Assembly: GCF_017980685.1 (NCBI RefSeq)
Contig: NZ_JACXXO010000006.1
Span: 62,001 to 126,000 of the forward strand
Length of the DNA stretch: 64,000 bases
Direction: 5' to 3'
DNA from: Pseudomonas iridis
GTDB taxonomy: Bacteria; Pseudomonadota; Gammaproteobacteria; Pseudomonadales; Pseudomonadaceae
Shown: positions 18,935 through 27,216 of the stretch, one piece after another
How positions within the stretch are numbered: the stretch's first letter is position 1
Layout of the letters: the number at the start of each line of letters is the position of its first letter
Translations under genes and position numbers: made by a program
The notes under the pieces: model-generated
What the model was told of the DNA's origin: nothing
Databases searched by the model: none
Seen by the model: the letters and a program-made list of their open reading frames with translations, nothing else

Positions 18935-18939
18935 GATCT

Positions 18940-20319
18940 TCAGGCGCGCTTACGATACACACGCCAGCCGATCAACATCAGCAGCACCAGCCCCACCCCA
19001 CCCGCAGCCAGCCACAACACCTGATCATCACTGATCAGCGGCTTCTCGATCCGCAGATACCCCGGTTGCAACATCAACTCACGCATCGCCTTGTTCGCCG
19101 TTTCCAGCGTCACACCTTGCAGGTCCCGCGCAGGGTTGGCGAAGCGGCCGTCCTGATAATTGCTCAGCGCGCTCCAGTAATAATCGGCCATCGCGCTGTT
19201 GCCTTGTACCGCCCAGGCCTGGTGGGCGATAGCGGCCTGTTTGATCCGGGTGAAGGTGTCTGGGTCGAGGCCGTTTTTCAGCAAGTCCGCCTTGAGGTCT
19301 TCCAGGACCTGAATGGCTTCGTCGACGTCATCGCGATCCAGATCAGCATTGAGGCTCATGAAGCCGACGCCGCCGAACACTTCGCGTTCGGCCCACGGCC
19401 CGTAGGACAAACCGTGGTTCAGGCGGATCTGCCGGTACAGCGCCCAGTCGAGGTAATCCTTGAGGATATCGAAGGTCTGGTCGTACTGATCGTCCAGCAC
19501 CGGCTCCGGCACCATCCAGTGCAACTTGGCGCCGTCACCCATGAAGCCACGGGTGAGGGTGCGCTCGTGGGCGGCGCTGGTGCTGATGTCCGGTAGCGGA
19601 CGGTGCTCGCTGGGTTCGACCGGTTCGAGGGCGCCCCACGTGCGTTCCAGATAAGCCGGCAGCAGTTTGTCGAGTTCGCCGACGATGATCAGGGTCATGT
19701 TGTTCGGCGCGTACCAGGCCTGGCGCACCTTCTCTAACTGCTCTTGGGTCAGATGATCGACTTCGGCGCGTTGCGGGCATTTCAGGCCCAGTTCGACGGC
19801 CAATTGATTGCTCGCGGTGTGGCCCAGATCCTGACGATCAAGAAAACGTTGCAGGCGCGTGTAATGGCCGCCGTCTTCACGCTCGACCACGCGTTTGGCG
19901 GCGTTGATCGCGTTGTCGTCAATGCGGGTCTGGGTCAGCAGAGCCAGCAGCAGATCGAGCACCTTGCGCTGGTTCTTCGCCGGGGCTTCGATGACGAACG
20001 TGGTGTCGGCATTGCTGGTGAAGGCGTTCCATTCGCCGCCCAGGGCCTGCATGCGTTCTTCGAGACCACCTTCGCCATTGGCGTCAATGCCGCTGAACAG
20101 CAGGTGTTCGAGCAGGTGCGGCAGCTCTTTTTCGTCGCAGTCAAAATCATCGAGACCGACGCCGACCACCAGGCGGATCGCCACATGCCCACGCTCGGTG
20201 CCGGGCTTGAGCATCAACTGCAAACCGTTGGGCAACGCATAGCCTTCGACCTGAAAACGATCCAGGGCGAAGGAGGGTAGAGATCCGAGCAACAGACAGG
20301 CGAACAACAGGCAACGCAT
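18940..20319 (-). CDS. M16-family zinc metallopeptidase, membrane-anchored
   Basis: A 459-residue periplasmic peptidase. It has a signal peptide (MRCLLFACLLLGSLPSFA), an inverted zinc motif HLLEH (LPHLLEHLLFSG, about residues 66-70) with a downstream acidic ligand (RVVERED), and a second M16 half from about residue 190. The last 25 residues are a membrane helix (LAAGGVGLVLLMLIGW) followed by a short basic tail YRKRA, so the catalytic part faces the periplasm. Length is that of a half-size M16 protein, which usually works as a pair; no partner gene is adjacent. Confidence 0.88.
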   Translation of the reverse strand: MRCLLFACLLLGSLPSFALDRFQVEGYALPNGLQLMLKPGTERGHVAIRLVVGVGLDDFDCDEKELPHLLEHLLFSGIDANGEGGLEERMQALGGEWNAFTSNADTTFVIEAPAKNQRKVLDLLLALLTQTRIDDNAINAAKRVVEREDGGHYTRLQRFLDRQDLGHTASNQLAVELGLKCPQRAEVDHLTQEQLEKVRQAWYAPNNMTLIIVGELDKLLPAYLERTWGALEPVEPSEHRPLPDISTSAAHERTLTRGFMGDGAKLHWMVPEPVLDDQYDQTFDILKDYLDWALYRQIRLNHGLSYGPWAEREVFGGVGFMSLNADLDRDDVDEAIQVLEDLKADLLKNGLDPDTFTRIKQAAIAHQAWAVQGNSAMADYYWSALSNYQDGRFANPARDLQGVTLETANKAMRELMLQPGYLRIEKPLISDDQVLWLAAGGVGLVLLMLIGWRVYRKRA

Positions 20320-20370
20320 AACAGGCTTCCATACGGCTGATTTGGAGATCCGTGTCGTCAGTCAGATCCT

Positions 20371-20443
20371 CATCGCTGGCAAGCCAGCTCACTCAGGGAT
20401 CTAAGGCGCACAAAACCCTGTGGGAGCTGGCTTGCCAGCGATG
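20371..20443. repeat. Two REP copies in outward orientation
   Basis: An inverted copy (20371-20398, ATCGCTGGCAAGCCAGCTCA) is followed by a direct copy (20416-20443, CCCTGTGGGAGCTGGCTTGC). The order is the reverse of the usual REPIN. It lies between the start of the peptidase gene and the stop of the Na/Pi gene. Confidence 0.8.
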
Positions 20444-20494
20444 ACGGCCTTGAGGCTGAACTCTGAGTTACTGACTGACCACAACCGCAGACGT

Positions 20495-22153
20495 TCAAGG
20501 CGAATGCGTAATGTCGCTCATATCATCCGCCGCCAGCGCGCCGGTATCCGCCGTTTCCAGCACCACATACGCACTGCCGCAGAACAGCGAATTGAGCCGC
20601 CGCATGTCCGCAATCAACTCCAGATGCAGCGAACTGGTTTCAATACTCTGCACGATCTTGCGTTGCAATCGGCTGACATGCGCATGGGCCAAACGGCGTT
20701 CCTGTGCGCGAAAACGACGTTTTTCGCGCAACAACTGCCGGGCACTTTCCCGGTCGCCACTGAGAAACACCGACAGCCCCAACCGCAGGTTGGCAATAAG
20801 CTGCTGATGCAGCACGGCCAGATCCTCCAGGCCCTCTTCGGAAAACGAACGACGTTGCGAAGTCTTCTGCTGCTGGATCTTGCGCAGCATGCGTTCGATG
20901 ACATCGCTGGACAGTTTCAGGTTGATCGCCAACTCGATGATCTCGGCCCAGCGTCGACTGTCCCGCTCGCCAAGATCCTCGCGGGGCATCTGCGCCAGAT
21001 ACAGCTTGATTGCGCTGTAAAGCGCTTCGATGTCGTCGGTCAGGCGACGCACCTCCTGAGTGACGGCGGTCTGCTTGCCGCGCAACACATCGAGAGTGGC
21101 ATCGAGCATGTTGTCGAGCAGATCGCCCATGCGCAGGGTTTCCCGCGCGGCGTTGGCCAGCGCAAGGCTTGGCGTGACCAGTGCGGTCGCGTCGAGATGA
21201 CGCGGTTTGGCGGTGCCGTTGACCTCCGGCCGTTCAGGCAGCAGCCAGGCACACAGCCGCGCCATCGGCCCGACACTAGGCAGCAGGATCAGGCAACGCG
21301 CGGTGTTGTAGAGCAGATGGAAGCCGATGACCATTTCCTGCGGGCTGAAATCGAGACCGTCGATCCAGTGCACCAGCGGATCGAGCACCGGGATGATCAG
21401 CAGCAGGCCGATCAGCTTGTACAACAGACTGCCGAGCGCCACCTGCCGGCCCGCCGCGTTCTGCATGCTGGTGCTCATGAACGCGAGAATGCCGCTGCCG
21501 ATGTTGGCGCCGATCACCAGACCGATCGCCACCGGCAGACTGATCACCGCTGCCCCGGCCAGTGTGGCGGTGAGCAGCACGGCGGCGAGGCTGGAGTAGG
21601 AAATCATCGCGAACAGCGCGCCGACCAAGGCGTCGAGAAGGATATCGCCAGTCAGCGAGGCGAAAATCACCTTCACCCCTTGCGCATGGGTGATCGGCGC
21701 AGCGGCCTCGACGATCAATTGCAGCGCAAGAATGATCAGCCCCAGACCGATGGATACGCGACCCATCTGCCCGAGCCGCGTCTGTTTGCGCGACAGAAAG
21801 AAAATCACCCCGACAAAAATCAGCAGCGGCGACAGCCAGGACAGGTCGAAGGTCAGCACCCGGGCCATCAACGCCGTACCGACGTCGGCGCCGAGCATGG
21901 TCGCCAGCGCCGGGGTCAGCGCCATGAGGCCCTGGCCGACAAAAGAGGTGACGAGCATGGCGGTGGCGTTGCTGCTCTGCACCATCGCGGTCACGACGAT
22001 ACCGGCGACAAAGGCCAGCCATTTTTTCGACATGTTCTGGCCAATCACATGGCGCAACTGGGTGCCGTAGACCCGCAGGATGCCGGTTCGAACGATGTGC
22101 GTGCCCCAGATCAGCAGGGCGACGGCGGAAAGCAGATTGAGCAGGGTGAGCAT
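20495..22153 (-). CDS. Na/Pi cotransporter family protein
   Basis: A 552-residue membrane protein of the PNaS family (NptA/YjbB type). The first 310 residues hold the two Na_Pi_cotrans repeats with the QSSNATAMLVTSF signature and a second GANIGSGILAF stretch. The C-terminal 230 residues are helical and PhoU-like (DLLDNMLDATLDVL, LSSDVIERMLRKIQQ). Phosphate export or uptake coupled to sodium is the family role. A GGGGG-type ribosome site precedes the ATG. No pho-box was recognised upstream. Confidence 0.88.
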   Translation of the reverse strand: MLTLLNLLSAVALLIWGTHIVRTGILRVYGTQLRHVIGQNMSKKWLAFVAGIVVTAMVQSSNATAMLVTSFVGQGLMALTPALATMLGADVGTALMARVLTFDLSWLSPLLIFVGVIFFLSRKQTRLGQMGRVSIGLGLIILALQLIVEAAAPITHAQGVKVIFASLTGDILLDALVGALFAMISYSSLAAVLLTATLAGAAVISLPVAIGLVIGANIGSGILAFMSTSMQNAAGRQVALGSLLYKLIGLLLIIPVLDPLVHWIDGLDFSPQEMVIGFHLLYNTARCLILLPSVGPMARLCAWLLPERPEVNGTAKPRHLDATALVTPSLALANAARETLRMGDLLDNMLDATLDVLRGKQTAVTQEVRRLTDDIEALYSAIKLYLAQMPREDLGERDSRRWAEIIELAINLKLSSDVIERMLRKIQQQKTSQRRSFSEEGLEDLAVLHQQLIANLRLGLSVFLSGDRESARQLLREKRRFRAQERRLAHAHVSRLQRKIVQSIETSSLHLELIADMRRLNSLFCGSAYVVLETADTGALAADDMSDITHSP

Positions 22154-22339
22154 GCAAACCCCCTGAAATAGCAGCGCTCCAGAGGAGCAAGTTGACGATG
22201 CCGCGCGGTTTCTACGTTCTGATACTTAAGCTGTAGTTGGCTAACGGTCTGTGCGCCAGCATTGCACAGCCAAAGTGGAGATTGAAACAAAAGTGTCATG
22301 AAAAGGCGTTCATTCACGTTCTCCACAAACAAGGCAAAA

Positions 22340-22434
22340 CCCTGTGGGAGCTGACTTGCCAGCGATGACGTCGGCACAGCAAACATTGATGTCGACTGAC
22401 ACCCCGTTATCGCTGGCAAGCCAGCTCCAACAGG
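22340..22434. repeat. REPIN (inverted REP pair)
   Basis: Left arm CCCTGTGGGAGCTGACTTGC, right arm ATCGCTGGCAAGCCAGCTCC followed by AACAGG. Both arms carry single-base departures from the other copies. Confidence 0.8.
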
Positions 22435-22474
22435 TTCTTCTGTCTGCGTGAACTACGGTTTTTCAAGCATCAAA

Positions 22475-22521
22475 GACAAAAAAACCTGTGGGAGTCTGGC
22501 TTGCCAGCTCCCACAGGTTTT
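22475..22521 (-). terminator. Terminator-like hairpin of REP sequence after terC
   Basis: Arms AAAACCTGTGGGAG (22481-22494) and CTCCCACAGGTTTT (22508-22521) pair over 14 bp. Read on the minus strand the stem is followed by seven T residues, so it has the form of an intrinsic terminator 24 bases after the terC stop. Both arms are derived from the REP consensus. Confidence 0.65.
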
Positions 22522-22544
22522 GTATTGACTGCTGGATTACCGGG

Positions 22545-23312
22545 TTACTGGCCCGGAATGTCCTTGCGCAGTTTCACCGGATCTTGCTGTTGTTTCTTCT
22601 TGGCCATCGCGCCACGCAGTTTGATGTTGATCGCTTCCACTGCCAGCGAGAACGCCATCGCGAAGTAGACGTAGCCTTTTGGCACATGCACATCGAACGA
22701 TTCTGCGATCAGCACAGTACCGACCACCAGCAGGAACGACAGCGCGAGCATCTTCAGCGACGGATGTTTGTCGATGAAATCGCTGATAGTCCCGGCCGCC
22801 AGCATCATCACCAGCACCGCAACGATGATCGCTGCAACCATGACTGGAACGTGCGAGACCATGCCGACAGCGGTGATCACCGAATCCAGCGAGAAGACGA
22901 TGTCGATGATCGCGATCTGGATGATGGTGTAGAGGAAGTTGCCACCCTTGCCGCTTGGCGTGTCGTCGCTTTCGTCTTCGCCTTCGAGCGCGTGATACAT
23001 CTCTTGCGAGCTCTTCCACAGCAGGAACAGACCACCGAAGAACAGGATCAGGTCGCGGCCGGAGATGCCTTGGCCGAACACTACGAACAGGTCGGCCGTC
23101 AGGCGCATGACCCAGGTAATCGACAGCAGCAACAGGATCCGCGTGATCATGGCCAGCGCCAGACCGAAAATCCGGGTGCGCTGCTGCATGTGTTTGGGCA
23201 TGCGGCTGACCAGGATCGAAATCATGATGATGTTATCGATACCGAGGACGATTTCCAGGGCGGTCAGGGTAAAGAAGGCAACCCAGATTTCAGGGTTGGT
23301 CAGCCATTCCAT
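22545..23312 (-). CDS. TerC-family integral membrane protein
   Basis: A 255-residue protein with about seven helices. Family marks are the acidic membrane motifs ALEIVLGIDNIIMIS near the N terminus and DIVFSLDSVITAVGM in the middle; these are conserved in TerC/YkoY proteins, which are linked to manganese export or metal loading of exported proteins. The ATG has AAAGGA upstream. No yybP-ykoY riboswitch is recognisable in the 85 bases before the start. It seems to be a single-gene unit ending at the REP-derived hairpin. Confidence 0.9.
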   Translation of the reverse strand: MEWLTNPEIWVAFFTLTALEIVLGIDNIIMISILVSRMPKHMQQRTRIFGLALAMITRILLLLSITWVMRLTADLFVVFGQGISGRDLILFFGGLFLLWKSSQEMYHALEGEDESDDTPSGKGGNFLYTIIQIAIIDIVFSLDSVITAVGMVSHVPVMVAAIIVAVLVMMLAAGTISDFIDKHPSLKMLALSFLLVVGTVLIAESFDVHVPKGYVYFAMAFSLAVEAINIKLRGAMAKKKQQQDPVKLRKDIPGQ

Positions 23313-23397
23313 GTGTATTCCTTTGAGCGATTGTTAAACCACAAAGAGTCCGGGCTTCAAACAGCGAAGCCGGGACTCTGTGCAGTGAGTCTTGGGC

Positions 23398-24705
23398 TTA
23401 TAGAGTGCTGAAGAGCGGAAAAGTCCCCAACAGCAGTGCAGCAATCAGGATGCAGATACACACCAGGATCGCCCATTTCAGGGTGAAACGCTGGTGATCA
23501 CCGAAATCAATCCCGGCCAACGCCACCAACAGGTAAGTCGATGGCACCAACGGGCTCAGCAAGTGGACGGGCTGGCCGACGATCGAGGCACGGGCCATTT
23601 CCACTGCCGTAATGCCATAGTGGCTGGCAGCCTCGGTCAGCACTGGCAACACACCATAGTAGAACGCATCGTTGGACATGAAGAAGGTGAACGGCATGCT
23701 CACCAGCGCCGTGATTACCGCCAGGTACGGGCCGAGGAAATCAGGGATCACTGCCAACAGGCTCTTCGACATCGCATCGACCATACCGGTGCCGGTCAGG
23801 ATACCGGTGAAGATGCCGGCCGCAAAGATCAGCCCGACCACTGCCAGCACACTACCGGCGTGCGCCGCGACGCGATCTTTCTGCTGTTGCAGGCAAGGGT
23901 AGTTGACGATCATGGCGATACTGAATGCAACCATGAACAACACCGGCAGTGGCAACAGGCCGGCGATCAGCGTGCACATCAGGCCGAAGGTCAGGGCGCC
24001 GTTGAACCAGATCAGCTTCGGACGACGGGCATCCGGGAACTGTGAAACGCTGATTTCGCTGTGATCGATCTCGTCGCCGATCAGGTGCAACTCACCCAGA
24101 CGCGCACGTTCGCGTTTGCCGTAGAAATAGGCAATCACCAGGATCGCCACCACGCCAGCGGCCATGGCCGGGATCATTGGCACGAAAATATCCGAAGGAT
24201 CGACATGCAGCGCACTCGCCGCACGAGCGGTCGGACCGCCCCATGGGGTCATGTTCATCACGCCACCGGCGAGGATGATCAGGCCAGCCATGATCCGCGG
24301 GCTCATGCCTATGCGGCTGTACAGCGGCAGCATCGCGGCCACGCAGATCATATAAGTGGTCGCGCCGTCACCATCAAGGGAAACGACGAGCGCCAGTACG
24401 GCGGTGCCGACCGAAACTTTCAGCGGGTCGCCCTTGACCAGTTTGAGGATCTTGCGCACGGCCGGGTCGAACAGGCCGGAGTCGATCATCAGGGCGAAAT
24501 AGAGAATGGCGAACATCAGCATCACGCCAGTTGGCGCCAGCTTGGTGATGCCTTCGAGCATCATCGGACCGATCTTCGGCGCGAAGCCACCGAACAGCGC
24601 AAACAGAATCGGGATGATGATCAGGGCGATCAGCGCGGACAGGCGCTTGGTCATGATCAGGAACATGAACGTGATGACCATGGCGAAGCCAAGGAAAGTC
24701 AGCAT
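23398..24705 (-). CDS. CitMHS-family citrate/metal:proton symporter
   Basis: A 435-residue carrier with about twelve helices. Family signatures visible are MNMTPWGGPTARAASAL and LVVSLDGDGATTYMIC. These proteins import citrate in complex with divalent metal. The start (MLTFLGFAMVITF) has GGAG eight bases upstream. It is monocistronic, preceded by 370 bases of gene-free DNA. The exact substrate metal cannot be predicted. Confidence 0.9.
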   Translation of the reverse strand: MLTFLGFAMVITFMFLIMTKRLSALIALIIIPILFALFGGFAPKIGPMMLEGITKLAPTGVMLMFAILYFALMIDSGLFDPAVRKILKLVKGDPLKVSVGTAVLALVVSLDGDGATTYMICVAAMLPLYSRIGMSPRIMAGLIILAGGVMNMTPWGGPTARAASALHVDPSDIFVPMIPAMAAGVVAILVIAYFYGKRERARLGELHLIGDEIDHSEISVSQFPDARRPKLIWFNGALTFGLMCTLIAGLLPLPVLFMVAFSIAMIVNYPCLQQQKDRVAAHAGSVLAVVGLIFAAGIFTGILTGTGMVDAMSKSLLAVIPDFLGPYLAVITALVSMPFTFFMSNDAFYYGVLPVLTEAASHYGITAVEMARASIVGQPVHLLSPLVPSTYLLVALAGIDFGDHQRFTLKWAILVCICILIAALLLGTFPLFSTL

Positions 24706-25075
24706 GGGATTACTCCAGGCGTAGCGCGGCTAGTTAAGTGAGCGGATCGGGCGGGATCAGCGCAGAACGGGAAGCACGAGGCGTACGGGCGGAGTGGCAA
24801 CAAGAAAACGCGGGAAGAGGCGGGCTACAGAGGACATCAGAATCACCATTGTTGTTGTTAATTGGGCCGGGCGAGCGAGGTATCACACGCGTTGGCCAAC
24901 CGGTCTGTTGCCGGAAGTGAGGGCGATCCTAATCGGGGAAGCTTTCAGCTACCTTTCGCGGGTGAAAGCTTTGAATGAACGGTCAACCGGTCGTCGGATG
25001 CGATTAGCGTCGTTTGGCGAACGAGCAGCCAAGCGGTGAGCGCGAAGAAACGCGTCGGGCGTATCAACGACCTGA
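24706..25075. other. Intergenic region upstream of the citrate carrier gene
   Basis: 370 bases without a supported gene. It holds two copies of the palindrome AAGCTTT (about 24939-24947 and 24964-24972) and alternating GC-rich and AT-rich patches. It must contain the promoter of the CitMHS gene on the minus strand, but I cannot name a regulator site. Confidence 0.45.
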
Positions 25076-25402
25076 TCAAAAAACAGACAAATCCAGCGTC
25101 CGCATCGCCCCCATCCAGATCGCATGCTCGGTGTGATCGAGCAAGTCATCGCCGGTGTCCGGGTGCAGAAACACCACCAGGCCTTTGCGATTGAGGGCCA
25201 GCCACGGCAGCACCTCGCCGATCAGCTCGGGACCGAAGGCTAACTGGCAGCTCCAGTCCGGGTGCGGGCCGACCGGTCGTTCGTGAACGCGGCCCATCTT
25301 CAACGGAAACAACTGCGCGGCCCGCTCGCATAGTGCCCGTGCCTGTTCAATCGTATTGGCGTCGAAATAGACGTGGGCGTGGTAGCCCTTGATCGCTTGC
25401 AT
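25076..25402 (-). CDS. DOPA 4,5-dioxygenase family protein
   Basis: A 108-residue protein of the short DOPA-dioxygenase-like family. It begins IKGYHAHVYFD (the conserved HxHxYF metal site), and has VGPHPDWSCQLAF and VVFLHPDTGDDLLDHT with more histidines. In plants and fungi the family opens the ring of DOPA; the bacterial proteins are uncharacterised, so the reaction here is a guess. GAGG lies upstream of the ATG. It stands alone between the citrate carrier gene and a divergent oxidoreductase gene. Confidence 0.85.
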   Translation of the reverse strand: MQAIKGYHAHVYFDANTIEQARALCERAAQLFPLKMGRVHERPVGPHPDWSCQLAFGPELIGEVLPWLALNRKGLVVFLHPDTGDDLLDHTEHAIWMGAMRTLDLSVF

Positions 25403-25484
25403 CGCAAACCCTCTGAATCGGTTCGAACCCTCGACGTAGCCCGTATGTCACACGTCATACAAGGTATAACAAAAGGGATCAGCC

Positions 25485-26147
25485 ATGAAAAATGCCGAAA
25501 CCCCGGTGGTAAAAGTGGTGCTCTATGGTGCCATGAGTAGCCTGGGCGCTGCGTTGATGGCTGAACTGCTGCGCCGACAGCACGAAGTCATCGCCATTCT
25601 CGACGACCTGACCGCGCTCGCGCCGCGTCCAGGATTGCGCACCAAAAGCGGTGACCTGTTCGATTCCGAGCGGGTCAATCAAAGTGTCGCCGGCAGTTCA
25701 GCGGTGATCTGTTTGCTCGATGCCCCGGGGCTGCCGTTCAGTAGCGACCATGTGGAACGCTCGGTGGTGCTTGGCCCGGTCGAGCAGGTTTTAGCGGTGG
25801 ATGCACTGGTCGACGGACTGCAAGCGGCCAATGTTTCGCGACTGTTTCTGGTGGGGGAGTTTGCCGTACTCGACGAGCCGGAGCTGGATGAACGCTTACA
25901 ACGCCACGCTGCCGAAGAAATTCGTGAAGCGGTACAAAGCAGCCCACTGCACTGGACGCTGGTCAATTCGCCGCAAGGCGTGGCTGGGTTGACCATCGAG
26001 CATTTCAGTCAGGTCGGCGGCAATCTTGAGCCGGGTCTGGCAGAACCGCTGGAACGCTTGAATCGCGTGGCAGTGGGAATTGCCGATGAACTGCGACTGA
26101 ATCTGCATGTGGGTCAGCATGTGAATTTTGTCGCGGCGTCCGACTGA
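25485..26147 (+). CDS. NAD(P)-dependent oxidoreductase, SDR-like
   Basis: A 220-residue protein with an atypical SDR fold of the NAD(P)H-binding family. The N-terminal nucleotide motif is YGAMSSLGAALM, a variant of GxxGxxG with Ala/Ser replacements, so cofactor binding may be weaker. No substrate is evident. AAGGGA lies before the ATG. It is convergent with the LysR gene, with four bases between the stops. Confidence 0.75.
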   Translation: MKNAETPVVKVVLYGAMSSLGAALMAELLRRQHEVIAILDDLTALAPRPGLRTKSGDLFDSERVNQSVAGSSAVICLLDAPGLPFSSDHVERSVVLGPVEQVLAVDALVDGLQAANVSRLFLVGEFAVLDEPELDERLQRHAAEEIREAVQSSPLHWTLVNSPQGVAGLTIEHFSQVGGNLEPGLAEPLERLNRVAVGIADELRLNLHVGQHVNFVAASD

Positions 26148-26151
26148 TTGA

Positions 26152-27102
26152 TCACACCGCAATCGAAGGCAACGCAAGCCCGGTAAGGGATTCGGCACTG
26201 CTGGCCTGCTCTTCCATCAGCCAATCGACAAACTGCTGAATCAACACTCCACGCCGTTTGCGCTGCGGTAACACCACGTAATAGCCAAGGCGCGACAGCG
26301 TGGTCTCGGCAATCGGTCGACACAGCAAGCCCTGACTGAGCAAGTTATCCACAAGGTGACGCCAGCCAATCGCCACGCCTTGGCCGCCGATCGCCGCTTG
26401 GATCAGCAGTGTGTAATTGTCGAAACGCAATTGCCCCGGCGCCGGCGGGGTAGTGATGCCCAGTTCGCGGAACAGCCCACTCCAGTCGAACCAATTGCTG
26501 CTGTTCTCCCCCCGCAGGTGCAGCAGCGGAAGTTCCAGTAGTGCCTGCGCGGTCAAGGGCAGGGCACGGTCCTTGAGCAAGAGCGGACTGCACACCGGGA
26601 ACACTTCTTCGCTGAACAGCCAATGGCTTTCACCCTGTTTGAAACGGCCATCGCCGAACAGGATCGCCACGTCGATATCGGTGCGCAGCATGTTGTGGTT
26701 GCGCTCACTGGTGACCAGGCTGACGTCGACGTGTGGATTGGCCTCATGGAAGCGATGTAGACGCGGCATCAACCAATACGCGGCGAAGGCAAAATCGGTA
26801 GCGACTTGCAGCACCTCATGTTGCTGCTGTGCGCTGATCGCACTCAAACCGGCATCGATATTCTGCAAACCGAGGGTAACTTGCTCGAACAGGATGGTGC
26901 CGACTTCGGTGAGCTCAATGCCACGGTAGATTCGATCGAACAACCGTGAGCCAAGCTGCTCTTCCAGTCGTTTGATCTGCTGGCTGATCGCAGGTTGCGT
27001 GGTCCCAAGCTCCACCGCGGCGGCGGTAAAACTGCGATGCCTGGCAGCGGCCTCGAACGCGCGCAACAGGTCGAGCGACAGATCACCAAGAGCTTCATAC
27101 AT
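26152..27102 (-). CDS. LysR-family regulator of choline-sulfate genes
   Basis: A 316-residue LysR-type regulator. The N-terminal helix-turn-helix (about 5-65) has LLRAFEAAARHRSFTAAAVELGTTQPAISQQI. The rest is the effector-binding domain. It is divergent from betC with 114 bases between the two starts, the usual layout for a regulator and its target. PAO1 PA0032 next to betC is the same. A choline-O-sulfate or choline effector is inferred from context only. Confidence 0.85.
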   Translation of the reverse strand: MYEALGDLSLDLLRAFEAAARHRSFTAAAVELGTTQPAISQQIKRLEEQLGSRLFDRIYRGIELTEVGTILFEQVTLGLQNIDAGLSAISAQQQHEVLQVATDFAFAAYWLMPRLHRFHEANPHVDVSLVTSERNHNMLRTDIDVAILFGDGRFKQGESHWLFSEEVFPVCSPLLLKDRALPLTAQALLELPLLHLRGENSSNWFDWSGLFRELGITTPPAPGQLRFDNYTLLIQAAIGGQGVAIGWRHLVDNLLSQGLLCRPIAETTLSRLGYYVVLPQRKRRGVLIQQFVDWLMEEQASSAESLTGLALPSIAV

Positions 27103-27216
27103 AAGCTGTGCTTATCCTAGTCATTGCCCAGCGCGGGCTTTACCCGACAGAGCATGGACTCCATGCTCGATCGCAGCAATGTCGCATAAATATTCACTAT
27201 GGAATGCCGCGATCAC

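Larger units (their letters stand above)
22154..22544. other. Repeat-rich intergenic region
   Basis: 391 bases between the start of the Na/Pi gene and the stop of terC, holding one REPIN (22340-22434) and one short hairpin made of REP sequence (22475-22521). No other gene or site is seen. Confidence 0.7.

Noticed and set aside
24738..25039. Short overlapping frames upstream of the citrate carrier gene
   Set aside because: Arg-rich translations without start signals, in a region expected to hold a promoter.
25405..25440. GGTTCGAACCC, looks like a tRNA T-arm
   Set aside because: No acceptor stem, D-arm or anticodon arm can be folded around it; only the palindromic core is present.
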